The notes below the pieces were generated by a model. The model saw only the letters and a program-made list of their open reading frames with translations, searched no databases and had not been told where the DNA came from. The position numbers and the translations under genes were made by a program. This document shows positions 13,389 to 27,045 of a DNA stretch of 64,000 bases, one piece after another. Where the stretch lies: NCBI GenBank assembly GCA_950295325.1, contig OX485803.1, positions 33,659,554 through 33,723,553 on the forward strand, read 5' to 3'. This stretch comes from Polytrichum commune. Its lineage: Eukaryota > Streptophyta > Polytrichopsida > Polytrichales > Polytrichaceae. Every line of letters starts with the position of its first letter. The first letter of the stretch is position 1.

Positions 13389-14534
13389 GACGTAGAGCAC
13401 ATTAAGTAGAATCATTAATATTCGATTGTTTAAGTCACTAAAATGTCTAGTATATTTGTATGCATTCATTGAGGAGTTAATCCCTACAAACAAATAAACA
13501 AACAAACAAACCCTAATATGCAAGCATGTGGTAGTGTGGAGCAAATGTGGCATCGACCAGCAAGACTTCGCCGCCCCTCAGCCAACCTCTCGTGGCCGTC
13601 GCAGAGAGAGAAAAAAAAACTCACCCACTCAACCAACAACCTCCAATCCCGAAACCCGGATTCTTCTAGGGTCAACAATGCCTTCTCCCCACAACGGACA
13701 GCGACAGATCCTAATCCGGTTAATATAACCCTAGCTTGCAAGGCCTAAGCTTCAAAGCTTGAGAACCTAGGGAAATTGCAAAGTTTAGTTTGTATTTAGG
13801 CTCATCATTTTATTAAGTCCACTTGATGAAATATCACATGAAATGAATTGTTACGATGGTGTCTATTCCACTAGAAATTGTGTAGTGTAGATTTGCATAT
13901 GATGTAATATTCTATAGTTGCATTTTGATCAGCATGCTATATACTGATCAAATTAAAGACTCATTAATAGGAAGACTTTCCTCATGGATCCCATCATAAA
14001 GAGGTTGCAATATCCAAAAGCAACTACACTCTTAAGTACAATGACACTAGGTTGATCTTTGTTGGTGGCAGTATGGAGGTTCAACTTAAGGTAAGAAACC
14101 CACTAGTTTTTGTCCTATTTTTACATTTGTATTGTTTTGTAAATGAGCAGTCCAAATTGACGTTTGGTATCCATTGTAGTGCGCTTTATGTTAGTGTTGT
14201 TTGTTTCTTCAAGGAAACAAAAAATGTGTTTAACTATAGTATTTGTTATCAGCATTTGATTGGTTAGTGAATGCATGAGTGGCTCTAGACCCATTTGAAT
14301 AAGAGAATTTTGATTGAGAAAGAAGCACAACATCACAGGCGGTCAACTGGTGCTAATAAGGTCAAAATCATGCCATCCAATTAAACATGTTTTTCTTTTC
14401 TGATATGAGAAATTCCATTGCTTTACATTCATTGCATGTTGTCTTGAACTTGGACGGACGTTAAACTAGCCCCTACGAACTTGTAGGGGAAGCATATACA
14501 GGCTAGGGCAGCCCCCCATAGTATTTTTTGAGAT
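13389..14534. other. Intergenic DNA, no gene seen
   Basis: Overlapping short open frames on both strands at 13,484-13,748 share the same GC-richer patch and show no recognisable domain. Nothing else was identified. Confidence 0.5.
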
Positions 14535-14808
14535 TTTTTGAACCCAATCAAAAACTGCTACCCACCCCACCCAACTTCAAAAAAACCATTGCCCTTGCAT
14601 TCTTGAAGGCCGCTTGTCCACATAGCCCATATCGAGTGCACTTCCAATTACTAAATAAGCAATTGATTGGGATTTCATTCCGGAAGTGAAACCATGAATA
14701 AAGCATGTAATTAACTTGGAGGTCCAAAACATTACAAATTCCTCATTAACATTGAGATTATAATTTTTGTACCTTACCATTTGAAAGTGTCTTTGTCATT
14801 CTTAAATG
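14535..14808 (+). repeat. Dispersed repeat, copy 2
   Basis: Direct-orientation partner of 1,467-1,765. The shared order of blocks runs from 'aaccattgcccttgcattct' to 'taccatttgaaa'. No coding capacity was recognised. Confidence 0.7.
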
Positions 14809-16844
14809 AAATTTAAATTAGTGTGTTGATTTAGTATGTATAATTTATAAAAATGTTGCCAAAAATATATTATTAAAGGATTCAATTATTTCATAATAAA
14901 GTAAAAGATGTGTTTTTATTTAAAGATCTTTGACTTTTTATTGTTCAGAAATTATTCATAAAAATTAAAGCAGCAAATTTATGAAATTCATGTAAATAAA
15001 TATATATTTAATTGGGTGAGTGGTCTTTGGCTTTTCTATGTAACTTATCTCCACGAGGCCTTCAATAATTCAGCAGAGGCTCATCAGGTAGGAAATAATT
15101 TGGGTGGTCACTTGGGTTTCTAAGAGTTTGAAGAGCGAAGTAGTCTGAACTTATTATCCTTTCGACGACCTTGTTGGTAGGGTTGGAATGCTTATGTTGC
15201 TTAATATCAAATGTTGTTGGCTAGGTTGAGTGCCAGGAGTATTGAGAGTCCGTTCTTGACGTGCTGGCTCATCATTGAATATGACTAACTTAGGCTAGGC
15301 TGGACTCCCCTCTCTAACCTGTCAAGGCACTCTTTCGGCTTTATTATTTATTATACTGCCACTGGTAAATTCTCAAATCATACAAAATAGTTATTTGGAT
15401 GATGCAAAAAACTAGGGTTTACCTGTTTTTTAAAACATTAGTAGTCCTTTGTAAGCCAGTGCATCCGAGTCAAGTCTGCTGTAATTCCTAATAGTTATAC
15501 GAAGTGATTATCGATATTTGTTACCATTGAACTGCTCCAAATAAAGTTGTCTCCCTTCTCTAGAAATTCTTGGATTAGCAATCTGGTGAATCAGATTTCA
15601 TACTAAGAGATAAGAGTATATTCAATTGATCATCATGACAATTTGTATGTGACCGGGATCAAAGAGATGATACACAGTTTGAGCTGGCACATTTTCGCAA
15701 ACACCGCCTAAAACCCATAAAGAAACAACCTGGGAAGAATTCTCATAAATCACATGGTTTCAGGTGTGCTTGGGAAGGGTGGTGTAGGTTCAAAACCTAG
15801 GAAAGTATCATTGATTCTCTTTTGAACTCATTCAATTTGGGTGTGTGATATCATCACAAGCAGTTTCATACAATTCTCATCACCTATTTGTGATAAAAAT
15901 AAACCAAAAAATTACATGGAAAAAAAAGGCTACTTAGATTGTGGTATTATATTACTATTGTTACCAAAAATCAAGTGTACAACATCCTCACTTCAAACAG
16001 GTTATGAAAATCATGTTGACGCGACATGCAACGAAGTGCAGTCATTGACACGTGTTTTAATAAATATTGTTAAGGTTAGAGCATTAGGTTGCTCATAATC
16101 ATAAAGTTCTAAAGGTTAAAGGTATATGAATGAATAGGGTTTGAATACTTCCATATGCTTTGCAGGAAGTGACAGTTAAGATATCATATATTCATTGTAT
16201 GAACCAAAGTGGGAAAATGCAATAAAGAGCAAGGCAATGATGGTGATGGTGACCATCTCACTCAAAATATTGTTCATATGCCTTTGTGTATGTGTATTTG
16301 CTTATGCAATTTGATCTCTAGTTCTATTGTGTTTCAATAGGTTATGGGCCCACTCACAAAATTTCCAGGGTTAGAGATTTGATTGCTAGTTGGTTAAGAA
16401 GTAGATCTTGAGTGGTTTTAGAGCTTGGAGGGTTTTTTGGGGTGCTTTATGTTGGAGGTGCATTGGTGCACATTTGGAGCATTGGTTTGGTGTCCAAGGT
16501 TTGAAGATTGGAAGCATTGTAGGTGTCCAAGGATACATTTGGAGGATTGTAACTATAATTGCATTGAGTGCTTGTAATCTTTGAATGCATATTTGATGCC
16601 ATTGAATGTTGATTTGAGTTGGTTAGATGCAATTGTGCATATTTGATGATACTGAAGCTTGATTTGAACGATTTGAGGCTACAAAGGCACATTAAACATG
16701 ATATTCAATATTTTGAGAAAGTGGGATCCTCTCAAAATAATATTGGCCATTCGGACACCTAAAAGTCATGTTAGGTTGATAAATACTAGATTATACTTCA
16801 GACGTGTAGTTTCCATTAAAATGAGAGTATGTTAAGCTGGGAAA
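14809..16844. other. Intergenic DNA, no gene seen
   Basis: AT-rich. No protein-like frame or RNA gene was recognised. Confidence 0.5.
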
Positions 16845-16928
16845 TCGACTCATTTAGGTTGAGTCGACCTAAATGAGGACAATATTTTATCAATTTAGAT
16901 TGAGTTGACCTAAACGAGGACAATGCAC
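16845..16928 (+). repeat. Duplicated quasi-palindrome at the edge of the RT relic
   Basis: The phrase 'atttaggttgagtcgacctaaatgaggacaat' occurs twice with small changes (about 16,850 and 16,890). Each copy is itself an inverted repeat (AGGT...ACCT arms). The RT-like frame begins immediately after the second copy, so this may mark an insertion or truncation boundary. Confidence 0.5.
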
Positions 16929-18440
16929 CTCCTCACAAGCTATGGAGAACAACATAGACTGCTACACTTTGGTCAAGAAAGATTTAGACCACAACGCAAC
17001 ATTGCAAGACAAATCCAAATGATTAGAGTAACCCTTGAAGATGCATGACTCACCAACATAGACATATACCTAACATACATTCACTTCTGGATTGTTTTTA
17101 ACTCCATTGACCACACTCAGTTATTGGTCCTTATGGAAGACCTAGGATTCCTACTAGATGTTGTAGAAATAGTTGGAAACATATACACAAACTCCACCAC
17201 ATCATTATCTAGATGTCATTTCAAAATGATATTCCCAATACAAATTAGTCGTGGAACCATACAAGGTGACACCCTCATTCCCTACCTGATCATTAAATTT
17301 CTAAAGCCACTCCTACGATGATTGGAAAAATATGACCTTAGATACCACTTCAATGCATCCTTTCCACATACGTTGATGGCCTCGCAATAATTACCAACAA
17401 CTTCCAGCACATCCAACCACAAATACACAAACTACAAATGCTTGTTGAATGCTCACAGAAGGATCTCAACCTCTCAAAATGTGCCATCACATGTTACCCA
17501 AATAATTCCAAACTCAAGCCAAAAACCTTCAAAACCTACATCCAATCACAAACATTGCCTACAAATCCAAAAATATCCTCACCCTAATCCAAAATGAATC
17601 ATACGCATACCTAGACATCCACCTCATGCCATCACTTAAATGGAAGCTTTAGAAAGAAACCACAACTCAAAAAGCCAAACAACAAAATGAACTATTATAT
17701 GTATCCCCAACCAACCTCAAACAAATAAATAAAATCCTAAACATAATCATCAAGCATGGCAACGCATGCACCTACTATGTGGTCCCCTTCTCCAAGCATG
17801 ATATCAAAAAACTCAACAAATTACTCTACAAACTAACCAAAAAAATGTGCAACATACCCAAAAGTATTGGGAACATTCTCACACCCCTCCCGCATAGATT
17901 TTGATATAAATGTAACCTCCCTCCTACTAGACTACATAAACTACATCAAATGATCATGGGCAACTAGGCATCATTTACCAAGGTCTCATCAAACATATAA
18001 TTGCCAAATATGAAGGCTCACTCCACCTCCCCAAACTCAAACAACAAGCTTGCACCCGATCGTCCATAGCCCAAACACTCTTTCTACTCGAAAGAGAATA
18101 TGAAACCCACACCACCACCTCAAACCTCTCATTTCCCATAGAAGGTACTCCCTTTGAACAAGAATGGTTATCCAACCCAACATACACCAACCCAACATAC
18201 ACCAACCTTGCAACGGACATAAAGGCCAAACCCAACAATACCTTGACAAACTATACATGTATGGCATCACAACACTACCACAAATCCAAAACAAATCGAC
18301 TTTGGCTATACTAACCCCTGAAGAATTTTGCACCACATACAAATAGAAACCCAAAACCATCAAAGATGCCCTACAACAAGCCTACGTACCTTGTAGTTGG
18401 TCAAAACATCAACACCTCACATGAAAATTACGTACTCTAG
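16929..18440 (+). pseudogene. Decayed reverse transcriptase of a LINE-like retroelement
   Basis: Reading across stops and shifts gives consecutive RT blocks. They are a finger/palm start (FGQERFRPQRNIARQIQMI), the first palm strand (DIYLTYIHFWIVFNSIDH), MEDLGF, the RGTIQGDTLIPYLI block, YVDGLAIITN at 17,369 where active RTs have YADD, the DLNLSKCAI block, and YLDIHLMPSLKW. A thumb-like region follows (PFSKHDIKKLNKLLYKLTKK). In-frame stops lie near 17,028, 17,318 and 17,650, with a frameshift near 17,350. The final block (TPEEFCTTYK...IKDALQQAY) resembles the start of the linker in the 51-kb element (SPNDLKNYY...IKSALNIAQQ). It is therefore probably the RT half of the same family. No endonuclease was seen upstream. 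Confidence 0.75.
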
Positions 18441-19078
18441 ATGCACGGGTGATGTATTCACCAATATATATTTAGACTTCCTATTGGCTAGACATTGTAT
18501 CTTCAACCCCCATGTCACGGACATATATGGCTTGGCTAGACAATGTACCCTTGTACTTAACCATCATCTCATCCTTCATTATCTCTTGTCTTAGATTCCA
18601 TTGTTCTTTACACCTATCTTGAAACTCATCTAGGAACCATCACACCTTCAACATTTTGTCATACTCACTACTTGTACGATCATCACAAACATGTCTACTT
18701 TATACCAAATGCAAACATCTACATATGGTCAGATACCTATCCAGCCCCATAATATTAGATATTATTGGGCACCAAAATAGTGCTTCACTACTTGTCAAAT
18801 ATAGTTTCACAAATAAAGCGATTTCTCTACCCCCATATATAAAGATATAGCCAAGAATGCTTTTAGCTCCGGAATATCCAAGGACACCCAACCAACATCA
18901 ATTTTCATTAATTTACATTAAATACCCCACTAGTGCATCCATTGAGTGATTTCTTTGTGGCATAAACATTAGTTTGCACACAAATTCTCCTAAATGTGTC
19001 TCTTGACCAAAACCCACCAAACAATTCTAAGAATGTAGGGAACTCACTTGTGAGTCCTGGTGAAGGTCCACAAATGCT
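18441..19078. other. Intergenic DNA next to the RT relic
   Basis: The C-rich plus-strand composition of the RT relic fades out here. I could not assign the sequence to an element domain. Confidence 0.4.
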
Positions 19079-19108
19079 TTGGGGGTGGGGGTGGGGGTGG
19101 GGGTGGGG
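19079..19108 (+). repeat. (GGGGGT)n minisatellite
   Basis: Four to five tandem GGGGGT units. The G-run spacing is compatible with a G-quadruplex on the plus strand. A T10G10 run follows at about 19,340-19,361. Confidence 0.8.
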
Positions 19109-22100
19109 AGCATGATGGAAGTGTCAGTTTTTTTGCTCCAAGTGCTTCTTACATACATATTCTTGATTAAGTTTGGGTCTATGTCCACCTTCTTCCCCCT
19201 TCTAAGGCCACCTCCTCACTTGCCAACCTTGATGCCCCACCCCCTTAATGATGTACTCACCCCCTCAACATGTGCAACATACTTTTTCATACCAACACCT
19301 TGGGTGTCCTCAATTTCAACACACAGTTTTGGTGGTTTTTTTTTTTTTGGGGGGGGGGGTTATGGTCCCCATGTCCACATTGCCCCCATCCCCCATTCTC
19401 ATCCGATTGGAGATGTATTGGTCATCTTCATTGCCTTCAACATCACTAACTTCTAGGCATGCATAATAGAGATTGCAAATTGGTGCTTCCACAAGGAAGT
19501 CCAACAATTTGGGAGTGTTGTCATAAATAATTTTTAGGTCCTCTTTGCCTTAGAATAGGCACACAATGTCTTACATGTGGGTGCAAGCATGGTAAAGTGG
19601 ACCCAAAGAAATGCTCCAATATCTTAAAACCATAAATATTTGGGTAAACACCTAAAAGTGGTAGCAAATGGTGTTTAAATTGAATAATTGTTCATAGTGA
19701 CCTCACTTGTTGTGTTAAGTACTCAAATGTAGAGTACCATGTTGAGATCTTCAAAACCTTACATTAAAAGTAATGCTCAAAAGCAAATGACTAGTTTTGG
19801 TTTTGGATGTGAACTTCATGACCTTAACTATTTTGAACTTGATTTTATTTTGCATATTCCTTGAATTTAAGGTCATCATCAAATGTTTGTGTAGAATTTC
19901 ATTAATATAATGTAATTTCATCATGTTTTAGACAAAAATTTGGCAATTATTGGTTCACTATCACCACTTGCATTGTCTCCTAAAAATATGTAATCTTTTT
20001 TAAGATTGTTTTGGTCACAATAAAATTGTCTAGTTTTGTAGATTAATGTGAATGTTTATGATTTTGTCACAAAATTAAAAGTGAGTATATTGTTTTGAAT
20101 TACTTTCATTTAAACTCATCCAAGGATCAAGAGTTGTCCACTTAACTGTGCTTGCACTAAGGTAATGAATTTTCATTCCATTAGCCAACTCAACGTTATA
20201 CATGTCCTCTTCAGTGGAGGGGCTTAAATATGCGTGCATTGCAGTACCTAGCATACAATCACCTACATCTGCTAGAGTGGAGCCCATTGTACAATAAACA
20301 TCAAGGGATAGGTGTCAAGCATGTAATTTTATGGGTATGGACAAGTCTAACTAGTATTGGGATCCATCTAGGCTACTAGGTAATTCAACACCTACTATGA
20401 GAAAGGGCTTAGAAGTTGTTGCATGTTCATTCAAGGCTAGATTGGTCATGACTCCGAATATTAAATGTTCTAAACATATGTTGGTCTTTGCCTACCAAAC
20501 ATCATCGCATATTGATGCAACACCTTGATTGGGATCCACATTGTCAACCATTAGCCTCTTTTGTCTCGCGGATGCCTTCAACCCCCTCACTATTGGCCTC
20601 AAAGTTCGAGCAGGTGGGTGTGGAGGTATTACCAAGAGAACTAGACTTCCTACTGCGTGTTGTTGGATCTACATACATGGGCCTTCTAGTCTACTTCATC
20701 CTTGCAAGTTGAAATCGGCAAAGCTAATTGAGATCAATATTATTGGTCGTAAACATAAATCAAGACTTGTATAGCTAAATACATGATCCCACATCCTAGA
20801 TCCCGCATTTCAAGCAAGTTGCTCCATGTGCTCCATGTATGGAGTTTGCAGTGTTGTCTAGAGACAACCTTTGTTTTATGCCTTTCTTTGAACCTCGAGG
20901 TGCCAACTCATGATACCCCGGTAGCAATTAAGTGGCCGTGTGATTTGACACAATCTCAACAGTCTGAGAGAGCTAAGAATTAGAGCTCGGGCATGCTTGC
21001 CCATAGCTAGTAATTTGGATTGTAATTTCAAGACCAATTGAGCAAGAGGATTTGGCTCAAAGGTAGAAATTCTCACAAATGCATGCTCATGCCGTGCCCA
21101 AAGCTAGGAAGCATGTCTAAAATAATCATGGAAGTGTCTAACAACTATTGAACGAATGTAGATAGGACCTTGCCAAACCCGGTTCACTACCTTATTGAAG
21201 TTGTTTGCATCTCCTTCACTTTTGCGATCTCGCCACCCTAAGATCTTAGATCATTGATGGCAAAAGGAAAATCGAAATTGCCTAGGCTCAAGATTCTCTC
21301 CAAGGGAATTTCCAAGCTTGGGGTCCACACAATTGCAAAGGAAGTCATTATCAAGTCGCCCTAGGATCCATGCCAGTTGTGGCAATAGCTCATTGCTCCA
21401 TAAGAACCCAATATAAAATGACAATTGCCGGAGGGGACTGAAAAAGATAATTGAAGGAGCCATATTGGTTTGATACGTGTTGGGTTTGAAGGAGTTATGT
21501 TTAGATGTAGGGTGTTTGCTAAAGAAATTACAGGGACCAACAATGGGATTGCATGCTTTTCATTGCACCATTGTAGCCATGTTGACCAAATTTTGAACCT
21601 CCCACCAATTCTAATTCTCATGCCTCGTAGATGTGGCATTCTTCTTTGCGGTGTGTGTTGTGTGGGTAATAACCTTGGGCCGTGATTGGTCCTACCCAAT
21701 CGTGGAGGCAAATGAGGGTGGGCATATAAGCCCTTTATTTGTTGTATGTTGCCCTTTAGCTGCATAAAAGGTTGGAAAGCCCACATTGAGTGTTGCCCAT
21801 GGACACGTGGCAGCTTGCCAGTTGCTTTCGGCCAACTAATTGGCCAATAATTTATGATGTTCCAGTCTATCAAGGCAATACTCACGAACTCCAATATTGA
21901 TTTTGTTAGAGTAGAGGCTTATTTGTGATAAAAGAAATACAACAAACATAAAATGTTCATTTTTTAAATGTGTGAAATTTAAATTAATTGCGTGACCAAA
22001 AACATTTGGGGAGACCTATTTTGCCCAATTTGGTCCTTTAAGGGTTAAATAGGTTAGTGAGTTGTTGGGTGGCGGCGTTGTGTTTTGCTACTATGAGGCC

Positions 22101-25030
22101 TTTGGGGAACTTATGATTGCATAAGTATAGCAAAAGTGACCATACGTTCTTTTCAGTACTTTGGCATAGTGTGCAATTAGGATCAACGGACTTTTGGGAC
22201 CAAAGTAGGATTTTCATGTGGTTCCCCGTGTATTGAGCTTATCCAAATTAAAATATTTGTGTGATTTGGGCATTGGTGGTTTGTTATGTTTTCCAAAATG
22301 AGTTGGATAGTTTAGGTTGGATTTAGTCATTGGAGATCCATATTTTGGTATCATGAAAATGTTTGGCTTCTCAAATTTAAAATATAGTAAATCTTCAAAA
22401 TTATGCGTTCCACCATGATTATTGTCCAATACTTAGATTTCCACTTCACTTGAAAAGAATGATGTGGTGTTCCCACTATAATTCAATAGTGTATTTACAA
22501 AGTCATGGGTTCAAAAAGATGGCCTCCAATGGTATCTTTCCATTAAGGGGTTTATTTGACAACACTTTGACAATCTACTAATTTGACAATTGTTTTACTA
22601 GGAGGTATGCAAAAGAAATATATGCCAATAATGACATAATAGAGGAGGTATTTTCAAAACTATGATACATGTTTTTTCACCCAAATTATGTCAAAGGATA
22701 TGTCCAAAGAGACCCCTCGTCCCTACTTGTGGCATCACTTCCCATTACTAAGTCCACCCCACATTGGACGCGGAATCTAGAATTGATTGTAAGTGATCTT
22801 TACCAAAACTATTTCATTTATGCCACATAGGCTCCATGTCAAGGCATATGAGACTCTCTTCATAATCACTTGTGCTCCACTGTAAAGTGACTTGAAAGTT
22901 CACTTTTGATTCACAACATGACTGATCCCCACAAAGGTACACATAATATTGACCAAACCTACCAACGTGGGTGCACAAAAGAGGTATCACGCAAGGGCAA
23001 GTGATACAAAATACAAAAAACCAAAGATTCTTAAATTTTTTTCATTTTGTTGATATATTAAGCTAACTTTATCATGCAATAAGATTTTTGAGCCTTCATT
23101 CAAGTTTTTAGACATCATGTTTTTGGGATTAATGTTTGTTAAGCATTTCATTGTTTTACTTCTATCAATACTTGAAGATATTTCCTATCTATGAGTTTGT
23201 ATGTATGTCCTTTTTGTGACCTAAAACTTAATAATATCTTGAAGTGTTGGTTTAGGGGTGCTGCACTTATGTGACATGTCATAAATTTTCAACATTGTGT
23301 GCAACCCCCGGGGATGTATCCAAAGAGCATGATGTGATGATCAATTTCAATTTGCCAACTAATATGGATCTAAATAATTTAACAACTTATGAGCCTCCTC
23401 TTATCCTCGTCATCCATGTGTAAGTACCTATATCCACAATTGAGACTTTGTGCATGTTCATGGTTCTCCGGTCAATTGGAATCGTGTGAGCATCAACTTC
23501 AACGACTTCATGTGCACGCTTGATGTGGCACTTAAAGGCCTTCATCATGGCCGTTTGACTCATCACCTAAGTTCCTACATCCACTACTTTACCAATGCTT
23601 TAACCTCTCTTTTGTGTCATTCCATGACCCAAGGGCGGGTTCAATTTTGAAGAAGAAAACTTTACTCTATTGCAGACAAAAAGGGTGACTTAACTTTCAC
23701 TAGGACAACACCACATAGATGGATACCTAAGTCCCCCGTGGTATGAGTGAAGTGGCTCTAGTAATAGTAAACTTTGTAGGGGTTGAGGGTTGATTCATTT
23801 TATTGGGCCCCATCATGGTGATTCAAGGTCTCTTCATGCCATTTGAGGAATCAAATGTTCATAGAGATATTTTCTTTAGGTTGTAGAATTATCATGAACT
23901 TTTTCTATAGATAATTTCTTCCTCCCAATGCCCATGAATGAATTCATCAAAAATTAAATAATTGCAAATATGCATAATTTCATTGTTCTTATGGATGCAC
24001 CGCTTGGGCTTCATGGCGCCTTGGTACTTTGAAGAGCTCCAATAAATACAACCCTCCTAGAGGTTGAGGGCCAACTCATACTAATTAGACTATAGACCCC
24101 ACCAAACCGATTCAATGTCTATTGAGTGCCATTTTCAAAGTTAAACTAAATATATTCTTACTAAAAATAGTTCATGCTCAAATATGATTATTAGATTTTT
24201 ACTTTTTTAACATATGAGTTTACCAAGACACTAGGAAGCCCAAGCCTAGTTACAATAATGCCAACTTGAGTTTGTCTCGCCTAAAAATATACATATTGTG
24301 GGCCAAATGCAAGGCAAACCATTGAGCTCATTTCCACACTAGAATCATCAAGGATATTACTTACCATGAACATCAATGTTTCCCAACTAACAATATGTAG
24401 CATAATAGTTTGGGTTCGTGTCATCTTGGCCCATTGCATTGAGGCATATGTTATATGTTATTTGTTTTTATTTATTTATTTTATTGGCACCCACGCACAC
24501 ATGGCTCCAACTATAAAAGAAGAGTGCCCCGTCCCGCCCCACCCCCATCCCATGTGGCAATCACATCACGTGAAGGTCACTAAATTGCCACTTAAAAACA
24601 TTGTGACATAATAATCAATGTTCCATGTCATTTAGATCACCCTGGTATATGTTAGGTAATTGTGACAAATGACAATAAGAAATATGCGCTACAAGCTTGA
24701 ATAGTTGACCCAAATGATAAATTTTGGAAGGGTGAATTGGGGTGTACACCAAGTCATTTCACTTCAAGTTTTTGCATGGAGACAAATTATGAAACATGTA
24801 GGGTTTTTTGCATAGATTTTTAACTCAAAAACTTTCCATATGTTTAAAATTTTTTCTCTTAACTGATGAAAAATCCTCATTAGATGGATGCAATGAAAAC
24901 AAAATAAAAATAAGGGTTTCACATTTTAGTATCGCTTCTCAAAGTTCAAATTTGTAGGTACATCCTATTTAAATATTCATGCACTTGAAATCTTAATCCT
25001 TATTATATGTTAGAATTTATTTTGAACTAT
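19109..25030. other. Long intergenic tract, no gene recognised
   Basis: The longest open frame is a 177-residue minus-strand frame at 21,361-21,894 with no recognisable domain. Overlapping frames on the plus strand at 21,470-21,685 and 20,488-20,774 are equally anonymous. The composition changes in patches, as expected for old transposon remnants. I could not name any. Confidence 0.45.
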
Positions 25031-25035
25031 TGAGA

Positions 25036-25068
<33 letters not shown>

Positions 25069-25069
25069 C
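25036..25069 (+). repeat. (AC)n(AT)n microsatellite
   Basis: An uninterrupted AC run continues into TATATA. Confidence 0.9.
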
Positions 25070-25794
25070 TGATTTCTAATAAAAATTTTTGCAAATCGAC
25101 TCACAAAGTCTATGCATTACCTAGTAATTTTCCACTCAAACTAACATATTGTTTTGGTAGTATCAATAAATTTTCATCAATGAGTTACACTAGAGATGCA
25201 CATCTGCTAAGCACATGACAAAAAAGTTCAACCCAACTCATGAATACTTCACTTAAATCATATAATGGTTAATTATGTCTAGTTTACTTAGTTTGAAGGT
25301 TGAAAGTATCACACGGAAGTTTATGAGTTATATGAGAACATCACCCATATGGACATGAACCAAAAATCAATTTCAACATCTTTGTTATCAAACCTTGCAA
25401 CCTTGATTACGTAGCAAATGACATTGTAGAATGCATTATATGCTGTCAATTGGTTTAAAAAAATAGATGATTTGTGAAATGTTGCCACATGACAGTCTTA
25501 CATTGCATGAGACCATCAAAATCCAATGTGGATTCTATAATTCGGCTTCAAAAATGATGAAATGTGAAGCACCTTAGAATAACGTGCAAAGTTTAGGTAT
25601 GTGGAAAAAGGCTTGATCATGTAGGGGTAAATTTTATAGTAGAACCTCTCAAGTGTGACAAGTATACCGCTTCCCAACGTTTAGAGTTCCAAGAAATCAC
25701 GGTAACCAAAAACATCGTGGGAATGCCACACATTTGTGTACAAACTTCAAGATAATGGCAATTTTGTCTAGTACCCAACATTCAAATTGAGGTA

Positions 25795-25798
<4 letters not shown>
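25070..25798. other. Intergenic DNA, no gene seen
   Basis: AT-rich with no recognisable coding or structural feature. Confidence 0.5.

Positions 25799-25835
<37 letters not shown>
25799..25835. repeat. (TA)n microsatellite
   Basis: Uninterrupted TA dinucleotides, about 18 units. Confidence 0.9.
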
Positions 25836-25837
<2 letters not shown>

Positions 25838-26994
25838 CGCTCTTTAAAAACATAAGTGTACGAATTACAAACCTTCCCTAAACCTTGGCTGAAACATCCT
25901 AGTGAGCACATAGAAGGAGAATCGTAGATGCAGGATGGATGCGCGGCTTGGCTTTTGATCCTCCCCTTCAATCTAAGCTTATGTATGTTGGCACATGTTG
26001 TCAATGCGTGGCTTGGGATCAAATCTTGAATCCTGCAATAAAGTCAAGCAAAGTGGGGAATAACGTGGACTTATGGCGCCAACAACTTAATTAACTTAGC
26101 CGCATGATGAGTATCTTTGGTTGTATATATATCTATTGTAGACATGCTACTAACCGTGCATATTTGGGTTTCAAATGGTTTTCCACAAGGTGGGTTAAAC
26201 CTTTTTAATTTAATTTTTTAAATTTGCAATTAGTAAATGAGATGAGAGTATTGTGGTAAAATGAAATGACAATTGTATTTGAAAAGTTATAACCTTTCTA
26301 CAATCAAGTTCACAACTATATGCATCAATGTGTGATCAATGTGCCATTCACTAACCGTGCATGTTAGGTTTCACTAAAGGAGCTACAAATGTTGCCCTCT
26401 TCTTTGTAGGCATAGGAAATTGATGAGGTTTTGATATTGTCCTTTTGACTTGTGTAGCCATTTTCTTCTCAAGTTGTTGTTGAAATTTTTGCTTCTTTTT
26501 TGGCCATGGCAAGGTCTGCTCTTTTCATCTTCATCAAATTGCTACATCTACACCTTGCTATGTGATTCGACCGAAGGAAACTCCATGATGAGTGTGAGTT
26601 GACAGTGATGTTTTAGGTCATTGGCGCGGTCATGATTGAGTTTGAGAGACATCGGACGGTTGAGATTGCATGTGATATAATTTGACGGCCGAGATTATAA
26701 GTACACGGTAAGTGGCATGGTGGAGTATCGTGACATGCACGGTAAGTGGTGTTGCACGGTTAGTAGCATGTCTACAATATATATAAGAGCCGGATAATGG
26801 AGCAACTGTCCGGATTGGTGAGACTTTTCCACCACGCCTGCATCAATACAATACAATACAATAACTTCATATTCGGCTGCCCCTTCCCTCCCCTGTCACT
26901 GCAGCGCTGTCAACATTCCCCGGCCATATGGTCGCGGCTTACGAACATCCGGCCGTCCATGCCAATCTCACACATCTAAAGGCTCATATATATA
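25836..26994. other. Intergenic DNA; possible old LTR-like patch at 26,580-26,990
   Basis: From about 26,580 the GC content rises. A 'cacggt(a/t)agt(g/a)g' motif recurs at 26,703, 26,740 and 26,757, then a TATA-like 'atatatataag' at 26,778, then pyrimidine-rich DNA. This order resembles an LTR promoter, but no partner LTR, primer-binding site or TG/CA ends could be established. Confidence 0.3.
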
Positions 26995-27014
26995 TATATA
27001 TATGTATATATATA

Positions 27015-27045
<31 letters not shown>
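26995..27045 (+). repeat. (TA)n(TG)n compound microsatellite
   Basis: A TA run interrupted by two TATG steps, then 13-14 TG units. Confidence 0.9.

Noticed and set aside
13484-13748. Overlapping 66-85-codon frames on both strands
   Set aside because: All share one GC-richer patch and have low-complexity translations (poly-Lys region). No support as a gene.
21361-21894. 177-codon minus-strand open frame
   Set aside because: No domain, no splice context, and antisense frames of equal quality overlap it. It is probably chance or a transposon remnant.
26580-26990. Solo LTR
   Set aside because: TATA-like and short repeated motifs are suggestive, but neither end nor a target duplication could be defined.
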